From contig CAZSYM010000006.1 in the NCBI GenBank assembly GCA_964611145.1, forward strand, positions 28,903 to 92,902: a stretch of DNA of 64,000 nucleotides, given 5' to 3'. Each line of letters begins with the position of its first letter. Position 1 is the stretch's first letter. Source of the DNA: WFQV01 sp964611145. Lineage in GTDB: Bacteria; Bacteroidota; Ignavibacteria; Ignavibacteriales; Melioribacteraceae. Below the pieces are notes generated by a model. It was not told where the DNA came from and did no database searches. It worked only from the letters and a program-made list of their open reading frames with translations. Shown here piece by piece: positions 51,859 to 61,281 of the stretch. A program made the position numbers and the translations under genes.

Positions 51859-53298
51859 CTAAAAACGCCAGCGGGAACCGAATGATATTCCCACTCTCTT
51901 GGCGGTGTTCAGCGAAAGCAGACTGTTGAGATTTGCCGCGGCAAAATCGAAGGAAACGGTTCCTGCATCCAACCCGAAACCGAATCCCCAATTAAAACCT
52001 TCCAGTCCTCCGAAAGAAAATCCTGTTCGAATGGGGAACCAGGAAACAGGCTTCCATTCACTACCGATGGAAAATCTGGGAGTTGTGGAATTACCGGGTT
52101 CGTTATTAAAGCCAAAATTCAGATTCGCTACGATTAACATTTCGCCCGGGAAATTATTATGCAGAAATTTGTCCAGGCGAAAAGCGGCACCTATACGCAA
52201 AGCGGAAGGAAGCGGTGAAGTGAACGCTTCTCCGTATTTCCCTTCCCCTTTGAAACTGTTCCCAAGTGAATCCAATTGAGTGGAATCCAATTTCGTCAAG
52301 GTAAAACTTCCGGAAGAGGAATATGTAACAACTTCATTATCCCACTTCACGCTTCCCAAATCGGTAAGCGCCAATCCGAAAGACCACACGGTATCCAGTT
52401 TTGCCGAAAATCCTATGTCGAAACCCACTCCTTTTCCGGCGGGCGTGGGGAAAGGTCCCGCGTTAACCTCTTTGGTAGTATCCTCTTCAAAATCCCACAC
52501 AATCCCGAAATCGGGAGAAACCGCAATATTGGCTTGCGCATCGTTGTTCATCAAAATACTGTAATCGCTTTTAGTTTCGAGTGTGGTGTTCATTCTCTCA
52601 AGTGTTGCATACGCATAGCCTTTTACCATTTTTAAGGTAATGCCAACGTTAAGGTTTTCCAGAATTCCTTTGGGCAACAGTTCGGTAATATCTCTTGCGT
52701 AACTGAAAGAATAATTTCGGAGATAAGAGACTTTCAGATTCATATCGTTAAAACTGTAAACCACACCGGGCGGATTTCCATAGAGAGCCAGTTTGAACAA
52801 ATCGACGGGAAAATCCACTTCCGTGCCGAAACGGTCTTCAATTCCGAAGCCGAAAGACCCTATCTCTTTTCCCGCATTAATGGTAATATTGAACAGTGGA
52901 AGGGAAAAACCGGTCCTAATGCCGGAGCCACTATTGAACAAATCTATGAACCTTTGTTTATCCGCATCGGTAAGAAGTTTCCCTTTTATCTCGCCATTTT
53001 CCTCGACTCCCGAGAAGAAATATTTAAATTCGTCGAGACTCAGAAAATCGTTTCCCACTGTAAAATTAAAATTCAAGAGAGGGAAAATAGTGGAAACCTC
53101 AACGGCATGTTCGCCGGGGTAAGCTAAATTGGCGGGGTTAATTCCCAAGGAATAAACGCCTCTCGCGGAAGCGACCGAGGAATTTCCCAATGCTGTGGCA
53201 CGAGGATTAAATATTCCCGAAGAACCACCCGATTGGGCAAAAGTGAATGAAGCAATTAAAAGAAACAAAAGCAAATATTTTATAGTTTTCATTTTCAT
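51859..53298 (-). CDS. Outer-membrane beta-barrel protein (DUF5723/FadL-like)
   Basis: 479 residues. Signal peptide to about residue 21 (FTFAQS). Just after it, SGIFNPRATALGNSSVASARGVYSLGINPANLAY is typical of FadL/PorV-like and DUF5723 barrels; strands alternate through to the terminal GISFGSRWRF with C-terminal Phe. Likely sits in the outer membrane; cargo unknown. Its ATG overlaps the stop of the upstream lipoprotein by four bases, so the two probably form a complex or at least one operon. Confidence 0.8.
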   Translation of the reverse strand: MKMKTIKYLLLFLLIASFTFAQSGGSSGIFNPRATALGNSSVASARGVYSLGINPANLAYPGEHAVEVSTIFPLLNFNFTVGNDFLSLDEFKYFFSGVEENGEIKGKLLTDADKQRFIDLFNSGSGIRTGFSLPLFNITINAGKEIGSFGFGIEDRFGTEVDFPVDLFKLALYGNPPGVVYSFNDMNLKVSYLRNYSFSYARDITELLPKGILENLNVGITLKMVKGYAYATLERMNTTLETKSDYSILMNNDAQANIAVSPDFGIVWDFEEDTTKEVNAGPFPTPAGKGVGFDIGFSAKLDTVWSFGLALTDLGSVKWDNEVVTYSSSGSFTLTKLDSTQLDSLGNSFKGEGKYGEAFTSPLPSALRIGAAFRLDKFLHNNFPGEMLIVANLNFGFNNEPGNSTTPRFSIGSEWKPVSWFPIRTGFSFGGLEGFNWGFGFGLDAGTVSFDFAAANLNSLLSLNTAKRVGISFGSRWRF

Positions 53299-55361
53299 TC
53301 TCCGTCATTAGTTTCTACTCTTACACTCGCTTTAGCGTAAGCCTTCAGGGAAATCCAGTCCTTATCCCTGAATTTAACCGGCTTGACATTTCCCGCAGGC
53401 GGGGTAAAGAGTCCAAGTTGCATTATGATTTTTCCGCCTTTCAAAAAGCTTTTTGCCTCGGCGCCGGTTAATTTTATCGTTTGCTTATTAACACCCGGAG
53501 AACTTACGAATCCGTCATTTCCCACCGTCGGCGGTGGAATAATAAGGCTATCCGACGAACTGCCTTCAGGCGGTAAGTTAAAAAGATAATTTCCCGAAAG
53601 GTCGAAAAACTTACCGGTGAAAACAATGCTGACCGGAATTGCGTTCTTAATTTCCAAAGTAAGCTCAACATAATTCATATTGTCTATATTCGTTGTATCC
53701 ATATCCGACGGGTCTATGTTCACGGTATCTTTGAAATTTCCTCCTTCTATGCCGACATCGAGAGGAATTCTTATTTCTACCGACCCGGCAATCGAATCAT
53801 CTTTGGAAACACTACCCACTTCGTAATTCGGATTAACTATGGCACTACCGGAAAATTCGAAATGATTCGGTAGTTCGTTGAGAAATCCGTTCAGAAAATC
53901 TTTTAATCCGTAATCACGTAAATCTATTCTTGTATCTCCCGGCGAATCAATCAGCACATTGTGAAGCGCCAAGGATTTTGTTTGGGTTCCGTTAGTAGCG
54001 TCGATACTCGCATCCAACATAAACTGCATTTTAGCCGAAGAGCTTAAATCCAAAATAATGGCGGGGTCGTTCAAATTGATTTGTGAATAGCCGAATTTGT
54101 CTTTTACATCCCCCATATCCATATCGAAATCGGATTGGGTAATGCTGAACGTAGTGGGCTTGATTTTTCCCGTTACGGAACGAAGCACAATGTTTTTGAA
54201 ATCTACGGCAACGCTGATACTGTCATCCTTGGATAGCGAGCGTGGCGCGTTGGAAGGTAGCGCGGTAACGGTAACCGAATACGAAAGCTCGTTCGTGGCT
54301 TGCGCTCCCGTACTTATAATAGACCACCCGCTAAGCGAGGGTTCCGAAATTACTTTATGTTGTTCCTTGCGTCCGAGTACAAGAGAAATCGAATAGGAAT
54401 CTCCGTTTGCCTTTTTCAAATTGTCTATTTGCAAATCGAGTCTGATGTCCAAGTCCAAATTGTTATCAAAGGTAATCGAGAAACTACCGCTATCGAATAC
54501 CGCTTCCTGCAAGTAAGTCGAATCGTCCATCGTAACGGTACCGGTCTTGGTAAAAGGATCCTGCTCGGGCAAAACCGCGGTAACGCTTGAAATGGCAAGG
54601 TCTCGGAAACTTACTTTTATCTCCGTTCCGGCATCGGAAGGTATGGTAACAGTCTGCCCGCCGCTACCTGGAGTATAAATAGTCCCTTCATAAACAAGGC
54701 TATCTTTGACGGTCTTTCCTCCAAGATCGAAATTTACCTTTGCACTGTCGTTCGGTTGCAAAACAATCGGTTGGGATTTCGGGACAGTAGCAATAATTTC
54801 TCCCCCGACAGCATTCTTAATCGTGATTCCCTGCAATTGAATTTCAACAGGCAAGCGATTAAGAAGGCTTACGGTCAGGATTCCCGATTCCAAGGTTACG
54901 GATTCGAATTGTTCTATTTTTTTGAAAGGAACAACCAAATCCCCTTTGTTTTCTGGGAAAACCATCTGGGAGCCACTGCTTACTCCGTTCGCCCAATCTT
55001 CAACCATGATTCCTATTTTAACGGGTTTGACATCGTTGATTTTAACCGAACCTATTTTCTTGGAAAAACGAGTGGAGAAATCATCGATTGAAAGATTGTT
55101 TTCCACCTTGAAAGTAGAAATTTCGTTCACTTGTTCAAAATAAAGCATTCCCAAGGTTTGCGGATCTTTGGAAACGCTAATAGTACTGTCGTCCTCTATG
55201 GCATCCGCAATCGTGTATGTAGTATCTGTTAGCGGAATGTATAATTCCACATCGTACCGCGGGGGTTCGATGTTCTCTGGCAAATCCACACATCCGCTTA
55301 GAAAGCTCCCGACGAGGAAGGCGACTGCCCAAAGAAGCGTTTTAAATTCCTTGATTTTCAT
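53295..55361 (-). CDS. Large beta-sandwich lipoprotein paired with the OM barrel
   Basis: 688 residues from ATG 55361 (GGGGTT ahead; four codons upstream a TTG is possible). Lipobox FLSGC, Cys24. The chain consists of repeated beta-sandwich-like stretches of about 110-130 residues that reuse similar phrases (VKVNFDLGGKTVKDSL, ISVAVDFKNIVLRSV, AGSVEIRIPLDVGIEG), suggesting four or five tandem modules. Overlaps the barrel gene by four bases. No family recognised. An outer-membrane scaffold or adhesin role is possible but unproven. Confidence 0.75.
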   Translation of the reverse strand: MKIKEFKTLLWAVAFLVGSFLSGCVDLPENIEPPRYDVELYIPLTDTTYTIADAIEDDSTISVSKDPQTLGMLYFEQVNEISTFKVENNLSIDDFSTRFSKKIGSVKINDVKPVKIGIMVEDWANGVSSGSQMVFPENKGDLVVPFKKIEQFESVTLESGILTVSLLNRLPVEIQLQGITIKNAVGGEIIATVPKSQPIVLQPNDSAKVNFDLGGKTVKDSLVYEGTIYTPGSGGQTVTIPSDAGTEIKVSFRDLAISSVTAVLPEQDPFTKTGTVTMDDSTYLQEAVFDSGSFSITFDNNLDLDIRLDLQIDNLKKANGDSYSISLVLGRKEQHKVISEPSLSGWSIISTGAQATNELSYSVTVTALPSNAPRSLSKDDSISVAVDFKNIVLRSVTGKIKPTTFSITQSDFDMDMGDVKDKFGYSQINLNDPAIILDLSSSAKMQFMLDASIDATNGTQTKSLALHNVLIDSPGDTRIDLRDYGLKDFLNGFLNELPNHFEFSGSAIVNPNYEVGSVSKDDSIAGSVEIRIPLDVGIEGGNFKDTVNIDPSDMDTTNIDNMNYVELTLEIKNAIPVSIVFTGKFFDLSGNYLFNLPPEGSSSDSLIIPPPTVGNDGFVSSPGVNKQTIKLTGAEAKSFLKGGKIIMQLGLFTPPAGNVKPVKFRDKDWISLKAYAKASVRVETNDGE

Positions 55362-55380
55362 AATTAACCCCAAATAGTTT

Positions 55381-55413
55381 TTAAAATAAAAAACCGCAGT
55401 AAAACTGCGGTTT
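55381..55413 (-). terminator. Rho-independent terminator after the T9SS-tailed gene
   Basis: AAACCGCAG / CTGCGGTTT with a five-base loop; on the minus strand it is followed by a T-rich run (TTTTTTATTTT). It separates this gene from the lipoprotein/barrel pair. Confidence 0.82.
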
Positions 55414-55433
55414 CAATTTACAAATTTTTTGAA

Positions 55434-56381
55434 TTATTTAACAAGCATCATTTTCTTTGTTAAAACAATGTTGTTTGTCTTGAGGGAATAGAAATAAACT
55501 CCCGAGCCAAGCTTGGAAGCATCGAAAGTAACTTCGTATGTTCCCGCTTTTTGAAGACGAGAAACAAGAGAAGCTACTTCTACGCCAAGCACATTGTACA
55601 CTTTCAGCTGCACGAATCCATCTTTTGGAATTGCATATCTTATTACCGTAGTGGGATTGAAAGGATTCGGATAATTTTGCTCAAGTGCATATTTGGTCGG
55701 GATTTCCCCTCCGAGCTCGCCTATTCCTACTCCGCTGGAAATATGTCCTCTGCCGCCACCGAATTTAGAAAGGTGAACTGCGGCAAATCTTACGCTATCC
55801 GTGTCGTTGAATGTAAAAATACCGCTGGCAACCCAACCACTGGGTCCTACGTAAGCAAATCCCAAATCTGTAGCAAGCAGATGTAAGGTACTAAGAAAAT
55901 TCAGAAAAGCGGGGGTTTTCGGTATGGAGTAAGTGATATACTTATTCGGATTCATAAAGTAATGTCCGGGATAAGGCTGTCCGTTGACAAAGACGTCAAT
56001 TTTCAAGACGACAAAAACCGTGTCGCCGAATATGTTAACATAATGTCCCGAGTTCAAATCCAAACTATCCAGAGTAATATCGAGAAACAGGTTATCATTG
56101 AGCGCGCCCTGGTCTATCTTGAAGACAGATCCCACAATTGCATCGTAAGCAGGCTGCAGGACGGAGGCTTCGCTGGGCATGGTAAACGGAGGGACTATAT
56201 ACTCCTGTCCTTCGTTAAAGCTGCCCGAATCTACTGTGGTAGTAACCCACGCATATCCACCAAAGGAAAAGGTCTTTTTGTAGCGGACTTTGAATGCATA
56301 GTCGATTTTGTGCTGTGCGAATGAATCCGTAAAGAACAAGACCACAGCAAACATCAGAAAAATGTTAAATATTTTTTTCAT
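55434..56381 (-). CDS. Secreted protein with T9SS sorting tail
   Basis: 315 residues from ATG 56381 (GGGAGA ahead; upstream in-frame ATG lacks a signal-peptide context). Signal peptide to about residue 22 (TDSFAQ). Middle part (about 25-225) is beta-rich with no recognised family (for example SFGGYAWVTTTVDSGSF, VFVVLKIDVFVNGQPYPGHY). The last ~85 residues are a T9SS tail: QNYPNPFNPTTVIRYA, VYNVLGVEVASLV, SGVYFYSL, KKMMLVK. Exported to or through the outer membrane. Flanked by a promoter and a terminator, so monocistronic. Confidence 0.87.
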   Translation of the reverse strand: MKKIFNIFLMFAVVLFFTDSFAQHKIDYAFKVRYKKTFSFGGYAWVTTTVDSGSFNEGQEYIVPPFTMPSEASVLQPAYDAIVGSVFKIDQGALNDNLFLDITLDSLDLNSGHYVNIFGDTVFVVLKIDVFVNGQPYPGHYFMNPNKYITYSIPKTPAFLNFLSTLHLLATDLGFAYVGPSGWVASGIFTFNDTDSVRFAAVHLSKFGGGRGHISSGVGIGELGGEIPTKYALEQNYPNPFNPTTVIRYAIPKDGFVQLKVYNVLGVEVASLVSRLQKAGTYEVTFDASKLGSGVYFYSLKTNNIVLTKKMMLVK

Positions 56382-56419
56382 TTTTATTTCTCCCGAAATT
56401 ATTCTTAAATTCTGAACAC

Positions 56420-56447
56420 AATATACAACTAAGCGTTCTAAAGTCAA
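56420..56447 (-). promoter_or_regulatory. Promoter-like pair TTGACT-N16-TATATT
   Basis: On the minus strand TTGACT, 16 bases, TATATT, about 39 bases before ATG 56381. It also reads as TTG-N19-TATATTGT, close to the Bacteroidota form. The surrounding CACTTGACTTT is repeated ahead of the symporter gene. Confidence 0.5.
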
Positions 56448-56479
56448 GTGCTACAAATCAGGGTGTAATCTGTGTCACA

Positions 56480-59400
56480 TTAAATCATGTACGAGGATTC
56501 CATCGGTTGAGACAAAATCGCTTCTATTTCTGCCTCTTTTTCGGGTTTACGTCTCAGCACAAAATACATATCTATTTTACCCTTTCCCTTGGCTTCCACT
56601 TTTCCTCTGTATTCACATTCATAAAATTCACGGACAAGCATATAAGTAAAAGCGGAAATGTTAATTTTATTAGGTTCACCGGAGCTTTCCATGCGACTGG
56701 CGATATTCACCGTATCGCCCCAAATATCGTAGGTGAATTTTTTAAGTCCCACAACGCCCGCCACAACTTGTCCCGAATGCAATCCGACTCTCATTTCCCA
56801 CTTAATAGCAGATTTTTCGTTTCTTTCCTGAATGTATTTCTGCATAGCCATTGCGGCTTCCACGGCAAGCACGGCATGATGTTCCCTTTCGACGGGCAAA
56901 CCACAAGCAGCCATATAGGAATCCCCGATTGTCTTCATTTTTTCCAAACCGTATTTCGATACAATTTTATCGAACGCCGCAAAAATATCGTTAAGCTCGT
57001 TAACGAGTTTATCGGCAGGCAAAATGGAAGCCGTCCATGTAAAGCCTTTGAAATCCGTAAAGAGAATGGTAACGTTTTTAAATTCCCTCGGTTCTACTTC
57101 ACCCCGTTCTTTCAATTCCTCTACCGCCAAGGAAGGAAGTATGTTTTGCAAAAGCTCATCGGATTTGTTTTTCTCATCCTCCAATTCTTTGGTTCTCATT
57201 CTTACCATATTAGCCAGCTCGATGTTGCGCTTTTTAACCTGTTCGGTCTTATAAAGATAAATTCCATAAGTAGTGAGAATAATCATCAAGGTTGCTAAAG
57301 TATAAAACCACCACGTATTATAAAAAGGAGGAGTAATGGTAAACTTCAGAACAACAGGTTTTGTGCTCCAAATACCGTCCGCATTGCGTGCGGTAATTAT
57401 TAACCGATAATGTCCCGGTGGCAAATATGGATAAGAAATTTTATTCACGCTCGTTGTCGTCCACGAAGAATCCTTCAAACCTTCAATTCTATATTTGTAA
57501 ATCAGCTTATTATGTGATTCGAAGCTAATTGCCGTAAAAGAAAGGGAAAGATTGTTTTCGTCGTAGGAAAGTTCGAAATCCGTTCCCAAGGAATCCAAGT
57601 TAACGCTTTTATTATTTATCGTAAAACGGGTTAGATAAATCGGAGGAGGAAACTGGTTTGGCTTGTTCAGAGGGTTAAAAGTAACCACACCGCCTTGCGT
57701 GCCGAACCACAAATTACCGCGTGAGTCCTTGAACGCCGCACCTTGATTTATTTCCACACTAGGAAGTCCCTCGTCCTTAGAAAAGATTCTCACGGCATCA
57801 GCACCCGATTGCTCCCATTTGGTATAATCGATTTTATCGATACCGTTTCCCGTGCCCACGAACAAGTATTTACCCACTTCAAGAATGGAGTAACATGTGG
57901 CGTGAGAAAGTCCGTCCTTGCGCAAGAATTGCTTAAAATTTTCGCCGTCAAATCTCACCAATCCGCCGCCTTCCAAACCGAACCAGTAATTTCCGAATCG
58001 ATCTTCGATTATAGAAAACACGGCACCGGAAGGCATGCCGTTATCCGCATTGTAAGTAATAAATTTTTTTCCGTCGTAGAAAGTGACGCCACCTGCATCG
58101 GAGCCGAACCAAAGATTACCGCGGGAATCTTCGTAGATAGAATAAATCCACTCGGGTGCCAAGCCGTCCGCCGTGGTATATTTTTTAAACACTTTGCCAT
58201 CGTAAACAGTTGCTCCACCTTCTCCGCCAAACCACATATTGCCATGTCTATCTTCCAAAATGGCAAAGATTGTATTTCCCGCCAAGCCGTCATTAATGTC
58301 ATAATTTTTGAAAGTCTTTCCGTTGTAAACGGACAAACCGTTATCCGTTCCTATCCATGCCACACCTTTATCGTCGAAGAAAATGGAAGCCACCTTATTG
58401 CTTGCCAGTCCGTCCTTTTCCGTCAAGTGACGAATTTTTCCGCTTTTTGTCAATATATCTATACCGAAACCAAAAGGTGCAAACCAATAATTCCCTTTGG
58501 GGTCTTGACTGATTGCATAGACAACATTATCGGACAAGCCGTTTTCTTTGGTTAAAACCATCAGACGTTCGGCATTAATTCTAATCAAGCCGTTCTGGGT
58601 ACCAAACCACAAATCGCCTCTTTTATCCTCGAGTCCCGTTTGAACAAAATTACTCGGCAAGCCGTTTACGTCCGTAAAACTCTCCACTTCCTTGCCGTCG
58701 AATCTTCCTATACCTCCGCCGTCGTAGCAAACCCATATATCCTTATGTTTATCTTCCACAATAGCTTTAATCGCCTTGTTTTTAAAGCCGCTTTCGAAGG
58801 AGAAGTTTTTGAAGTTTGTTCCGTCATAAAAGGAAAGTCCGTATGCCGTACCGAAAATCAAATCGCCCTTGTAGTCGAGGAAAACGGAATAAACACTATC
58901 GGAAAGCAAACCGTCTTTTTTCGTTAATTGCTTGAACCCTTCGTCCGTTTTCTTTATAACTCCCTGCCCTTCCGTAACAAACCACAAATCGCCGTCTTTA
59001 TCTTTTCCTATTGCCAAAACCTTTTTGCCCGGGAACCCGGATTTTTGGTCATAAACTTTGAACTTTCCTCCGTAATACAAAATCACTCCGTGCTCGAAAG
59101 TTCCGAGCCAAATTCCACCGAGATAATCCTCGTAAACGGAATAAATGAAATCATCCTGGAGACCGTCTTTCTTGGTAAAGTTAGTAAACTTCTTCCCGTC
59201 GTATTTACTAACACCGGCGATAGTGGCTATCCAAATATTACCTGCATTGTCCTGGTAAATATCGTTCACATGCAGAGCCACAAGCCCGTCTTCCTTCATG
59301 AAAATGCGGAATTTATCGCCGTCATACTTTGCCAATCCCCCTTCGGTGCCAATCCATAGGAAACCGTTTCTATCTTGCAAAATGGAATACACGGAATTTT

Positions 59401-59509
59401 GCGGTAGCCCTTCGTCCGTCGTGAACTTTGTCAAAAAAAGACTTTGAGCGAACAAGTAGGAAGAAAAAAAGAAGCAAACGAAAAATAATATTTTAAATTT
59501 TCTCCGCAC
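56480..59509 (-). CDS. Two-propeller sensor adenylyl cyclase
   Basis: 1009 residues, GTG 59509, weak ribosome site. Signal peptide to about 21 (LFAQS). Then 14 Reg_prop repeats of ~43 residues (about 27-625; consensus GL....YSI.ED..GN.WFGT..G...YDG), enough for two seven-bladed propellers. A Y_Y_Y domain (about 640-725) is followed by one transmembrane helix (about 735-757), a coiled coil and a class III cyclase domain (about 812-985). Catalytic set is complete: Asp819 and Asp863 (metal), Lys859 and Asp928 (adenine), Asn935 and Arg939. So cAMP synthesis is predicted under control of a periplasmic ligand. It lies 14 bases after the DUF3467 gene. Confidence 0.92.
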   Translation of the reverse strand: MRRKFKILFFVCFFFSSYLFAQSLFLTKFTTDEGLPQNSVYSILQDRNGFLWIGTEGGLAKYDGDKFRIFMKEDGLVALHVNDIYQDNAGNIWIATIAGVSKYDGKKFTNFTKKDGLQDDFIYSVYEDYLGGIWLGTFEHGVILYYGGKFKVYDQKSGFPGKKVLAIGKDKDGDLWFVTEGQGVIKKTDEGFKQLTKKDGLLSDSVYSVFLDYKGDLIFGTAYGLSFYDGTNFKNFSFESGFKNKAIKAIVEDKHKDIWVCYDGGGIGRFDGKEVESFTDVNGLPSNFVQTGLEDKRGDLWFGTQNGLIRINAERLMVLTKENGLSDNVVYAISQDPKGNYWFAPFGFGIDILTKSGKIRHLTEKDGLASNKVASIFFDDKGVAWIGTDNGLSVYNGKTFKNYDINDGLAGNTIFAILEDRHGNMWFGGEGGATVYDGKVFKKYTTADGLAPEWIYSIYEDSRGNLWFGSDAGGVTFYDGKKFITYNADNGMPSGAVFSIIEDRFGNYWFGLEGGGLVRFDGENFKQFLRKDGLSHATCYSILEVGKYLFVGTGNGIDKIDYTKWEQSGADAVRIFSKDEGLPSVEINQGAAFKDSRGNLWFGTQGGVVTFNPLNKPNQFPPPIYLTRFTINNKSVNLDSLGTDFELSYDENNLSLSFTAISFESHNKLIYKYRIEGLKDSSWTTTSVNKISYPYLPPGHYRLIITARNADGIWSTKPVVLKFTITPPFYNTWWFYTLATLMIILTTYGIYLYKTEQVKKRNIELANMVRMRTKELEDEKNKSDELLQNILPSLAVEELKERGEVEPREFKNVTILFTDFKGFTWTASILPADKLVNELNDIFAAFDKIVSKYGLEKMKTIGDSYMAACGLPVEREHHAVLAVEAAMAMQKYIQERNEKSAIKWEMRVGLHSGQVVAGVVGLKKFTYDIWGDTVNIASRMESSGEPNKINISAFTYMLVREFYECEYRGKVEAKGKGKIDMYFVLRRKPEKEAEIEAILSQPMESSYMI

Positions 59510-59523
59510 TTTGGCAATAGAGT

Positions 59524-59850
59524 TTAATTAATCTTATCGTCCTTGTCGTATCCCATGAATCCCAAATTTTGGGGGACAGGTTGTTCCAATTTTATCTCGC
59601 CGAATTTAGCCTCGTATTTTTCGATATTGTCTTTCAAAGCATTCAGCAACATTTTCGCATGTTGAGGCGTGGTGATAATTCTGGCAAAGACTTTTGCTTT
59701 CGGAACGCCGGGCAGAACCCTTGTAAAATCAATCACAAATTCCGCCGGGCTATGGGTAATTATGGCAAGATTTGAATAAATCCCTTCGGATTCCTTCTCG
59801 CCCAATTCGATGTTTATTTGTTGCGGTGTTTGTTTTTCTTTTCCGTTCAT
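59524..59850 (-). CDS. DUF3467 protein
   Basis: 108 residues, ATG 59850 with GAGAGGA. Matches DUF3467: EGIYSNLAIITHSPAEFVIDF, then RIITTPQHAKMLLNALKDNI. Function of this small cytoplasmic family is unknown. Only 14 bases separate it from the cyclase gene, so they share a message; whether it takes part in cAMP signalling is open. Confidence 0.9.
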   Translation of the reverse strand: MNGKEKQTPQQINIELGEKESEGIYSNLAIITHSPAEFVIDFTRVLPGVPKAKVFARIITTPQHAKMLLNALKDNIEKYEAKFGEIKLEQPVPQNLGFMGYDKDDKIN

Positions 59851-59878
59851 CTTTTCCTCTCGGGGATAAATAGATTGG

Positions 59879-59907
59879 AAAAAGCCCGCTTTTTTCCGCG
59901 GGCTTTT
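59879..59907 (-). terminator. Terminator after the TPR gene
   Basis: AAAAGCCCGC / GCGGGCTTTT with an eight-base loop; minus-strand T-run of five bases. It lies between the TPR gene and the DUF3467 gene, both on the minus strand. Confidence 0.68.
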
Positions 59908-59925
59908 CCTTAAAATCGGTATATC

Positions 59926-61089
59926 TTATTTTCTAAGAGCGTCAGCTTTCTGAAAAGCTTCTTTGGATTTTTCCGTCATACCCAAATTAGCATAAACTTT
60001 TCCAAGAAGTTCCCATACATTTGCTTCATCGGGTCTTATTTGCAAGTACTGCTCAAGATAAGGATATGCTTCCTTGTATTTTTCTTTATACGCATCGCTT
60101 TCTTCTCCTTTTGCCAAAGCTTCCTCGTTGAGTTTTGCTCCCCACTTAACATATGTAACCGCAAGGTTATAAATTGCGTTTTCGTATTTGGGGTCTATCT
60201 CAAGAGCCTTTTTGAATTGTTCCGCCGCCTCGGCGAATCTGTCGGCACCCAAAAGCAACACACCGTAATTATAACGGTAATATTTGTTATTGGGTTCTTG
60301 TTCGACACCGGCTTTGAAAGCATCCATAGCAACGTCTATCTTGTTTGCCTTGATATAGGCATTGGAAAGGAGCAAAAGAATATCGCTATTGGAAGGATAT
60401 TTCTTTCTCCCTTCTTCCAAATAAGAAATAGCGGTATCGAAAGCTTTCATTGCGGCGATGCTATCTTCTTTTGCCTTTGTGTCTTGAAATTTATTCAACT
60501 CGTCAACGCCTTTGTTGAAATAAATCTGTCCCAATCGCACGTAAACTTCGGGTGTGTTTTTCAACTCTCTGAGTTTCAACAACGGCTTCACAGCCTTTTC
60601 CGACTCGCCTGCATTCAAATAAGCAAAAGCAAGGTTTTGATAAGTTGCGGCGGAATCGGGTTCGCATTTGGTGGCGTATTCAAAAGCCTGTACCGCCTTA
60701 TCGAAGAATTTCTTTTGGGATTCCTTATCCGAGGCTTTGGCCGCCTTGTTAAAAAGCGCTACTCCCTTGTTGAAATTCTGCGCCCAATGATATTTACGAG
60801 ACTGTTTAATCTTTTGCTCGAACTTTTTACTAATCTCCAATGATTTATTAAAGTTTTCGAGCATCTTGTCGTAATTCCCTTCTTCCCCGTAAATCCAACC
60901 GAGCAAATAATAACCTTCGTCGCTTTTCGGATTCTTTTTAACTTCTTTCATCAAAGCCTGTTTGGCTTTGGGAAGATTTTTTTGCTGAATATACAACTTG
61001 GCGCTCGTCATCTCGGTCGATTGGCATTGAAAAGCCAAAAAACCAAGCGCCATTGCAAAAATCAAAATCAAATTCACTGCTCTTTTCAT
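59926..61089 (-). CDS. Exported TPR-repeat protein
   Basis: 387 residues, ATG 61089 with AGGAGA. N-terminal hydrophobic signal ends near LAFQCQS; Cys23 may be lipidated but the lipobox (AFQC) is atypical. About eight TPR units follow (GYYLLGWIYGEEGNYDKMLEN, ATYQNLAFAYLNAGESEKAV, YRYNYGVLLLGADRFAEAAE, ANVWELLGKVYANLGMTEKS). Likely a periplasmic scaffold. It precedes DUF3467 and the cyclase in transcription order, separated by a terminator. Confidence 0.85.
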   Translation of the reverse strand: MKRAVNLILIFAMALGFLAFQCQSTEMTSAKLYIQQKNLPKAKQALMKEVKKNPKSDEGYYLLGWIYGEEGNYDKMLENFNKSLEISKKFEQKIKQSRKYHWAQNFNKGVALFNKAAKASDKESQKKFFDKAVQAFEYATKCEPDSAATYQNLAFAYLNAGESEKAVKPLLKLRELKNTPEVYVRLGQIYFNKGVDELNKFQDTKAKEDSIAAMKAFDTAISYLEEGRKKYPSNSDILLLLSNAYIKANKIDVAMDAFKAGVEQEPNNKYYRYNYGVLLLGADRFAEAAEQFKKALEIDPKYENAIYNLAVTYVKWGAKLNEEALAKGEESDAYKEKYKEAYPYLEQYLQIRPDEANVWELLGKVYANLGMTEKSKEAFQKADALRK

Positions 61090-61227
61090 GTATTCTCCTA
61101 TGTTTTTGAAAATAAATAATTTAACGATTTAATTTTTAAAAATAACCATTTTACCCACGCATAGCAAGGTTTTACAAGTATTCCTCGGGAGAGCAAATTC
61201 AAATAAAAATGGGAATAATAAGGTAAG

Positions 61228-61257
61228 AAAAAAGGGGATATTGAGAGCAATATCCCC
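61228..61257 (-). terminator. Rho-independent terminator after the symporter gene
   Basis: GGGGATATT / AATATCCCC with a six-base loop; on the minus strand followed by TTTTTTC. Confidence 0.82.
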
Positions 61258-61281
61258 CGAGTTAAAAATTTTACGAAAATA

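Noticed and set aside
57743..58555. 270-codon open frame on the plus strand
   Set aside because: Antisense to the propeller repeats; its repetitive look is the mirror of the real repeats.
56480..59509. Regularly spaced DNA repeats that might suggest a repeat array
   Set aside because: They are the ~130-base coding units of the propeller protein, diverged and in frame; no CRISPR-like identical repeats or spacers.
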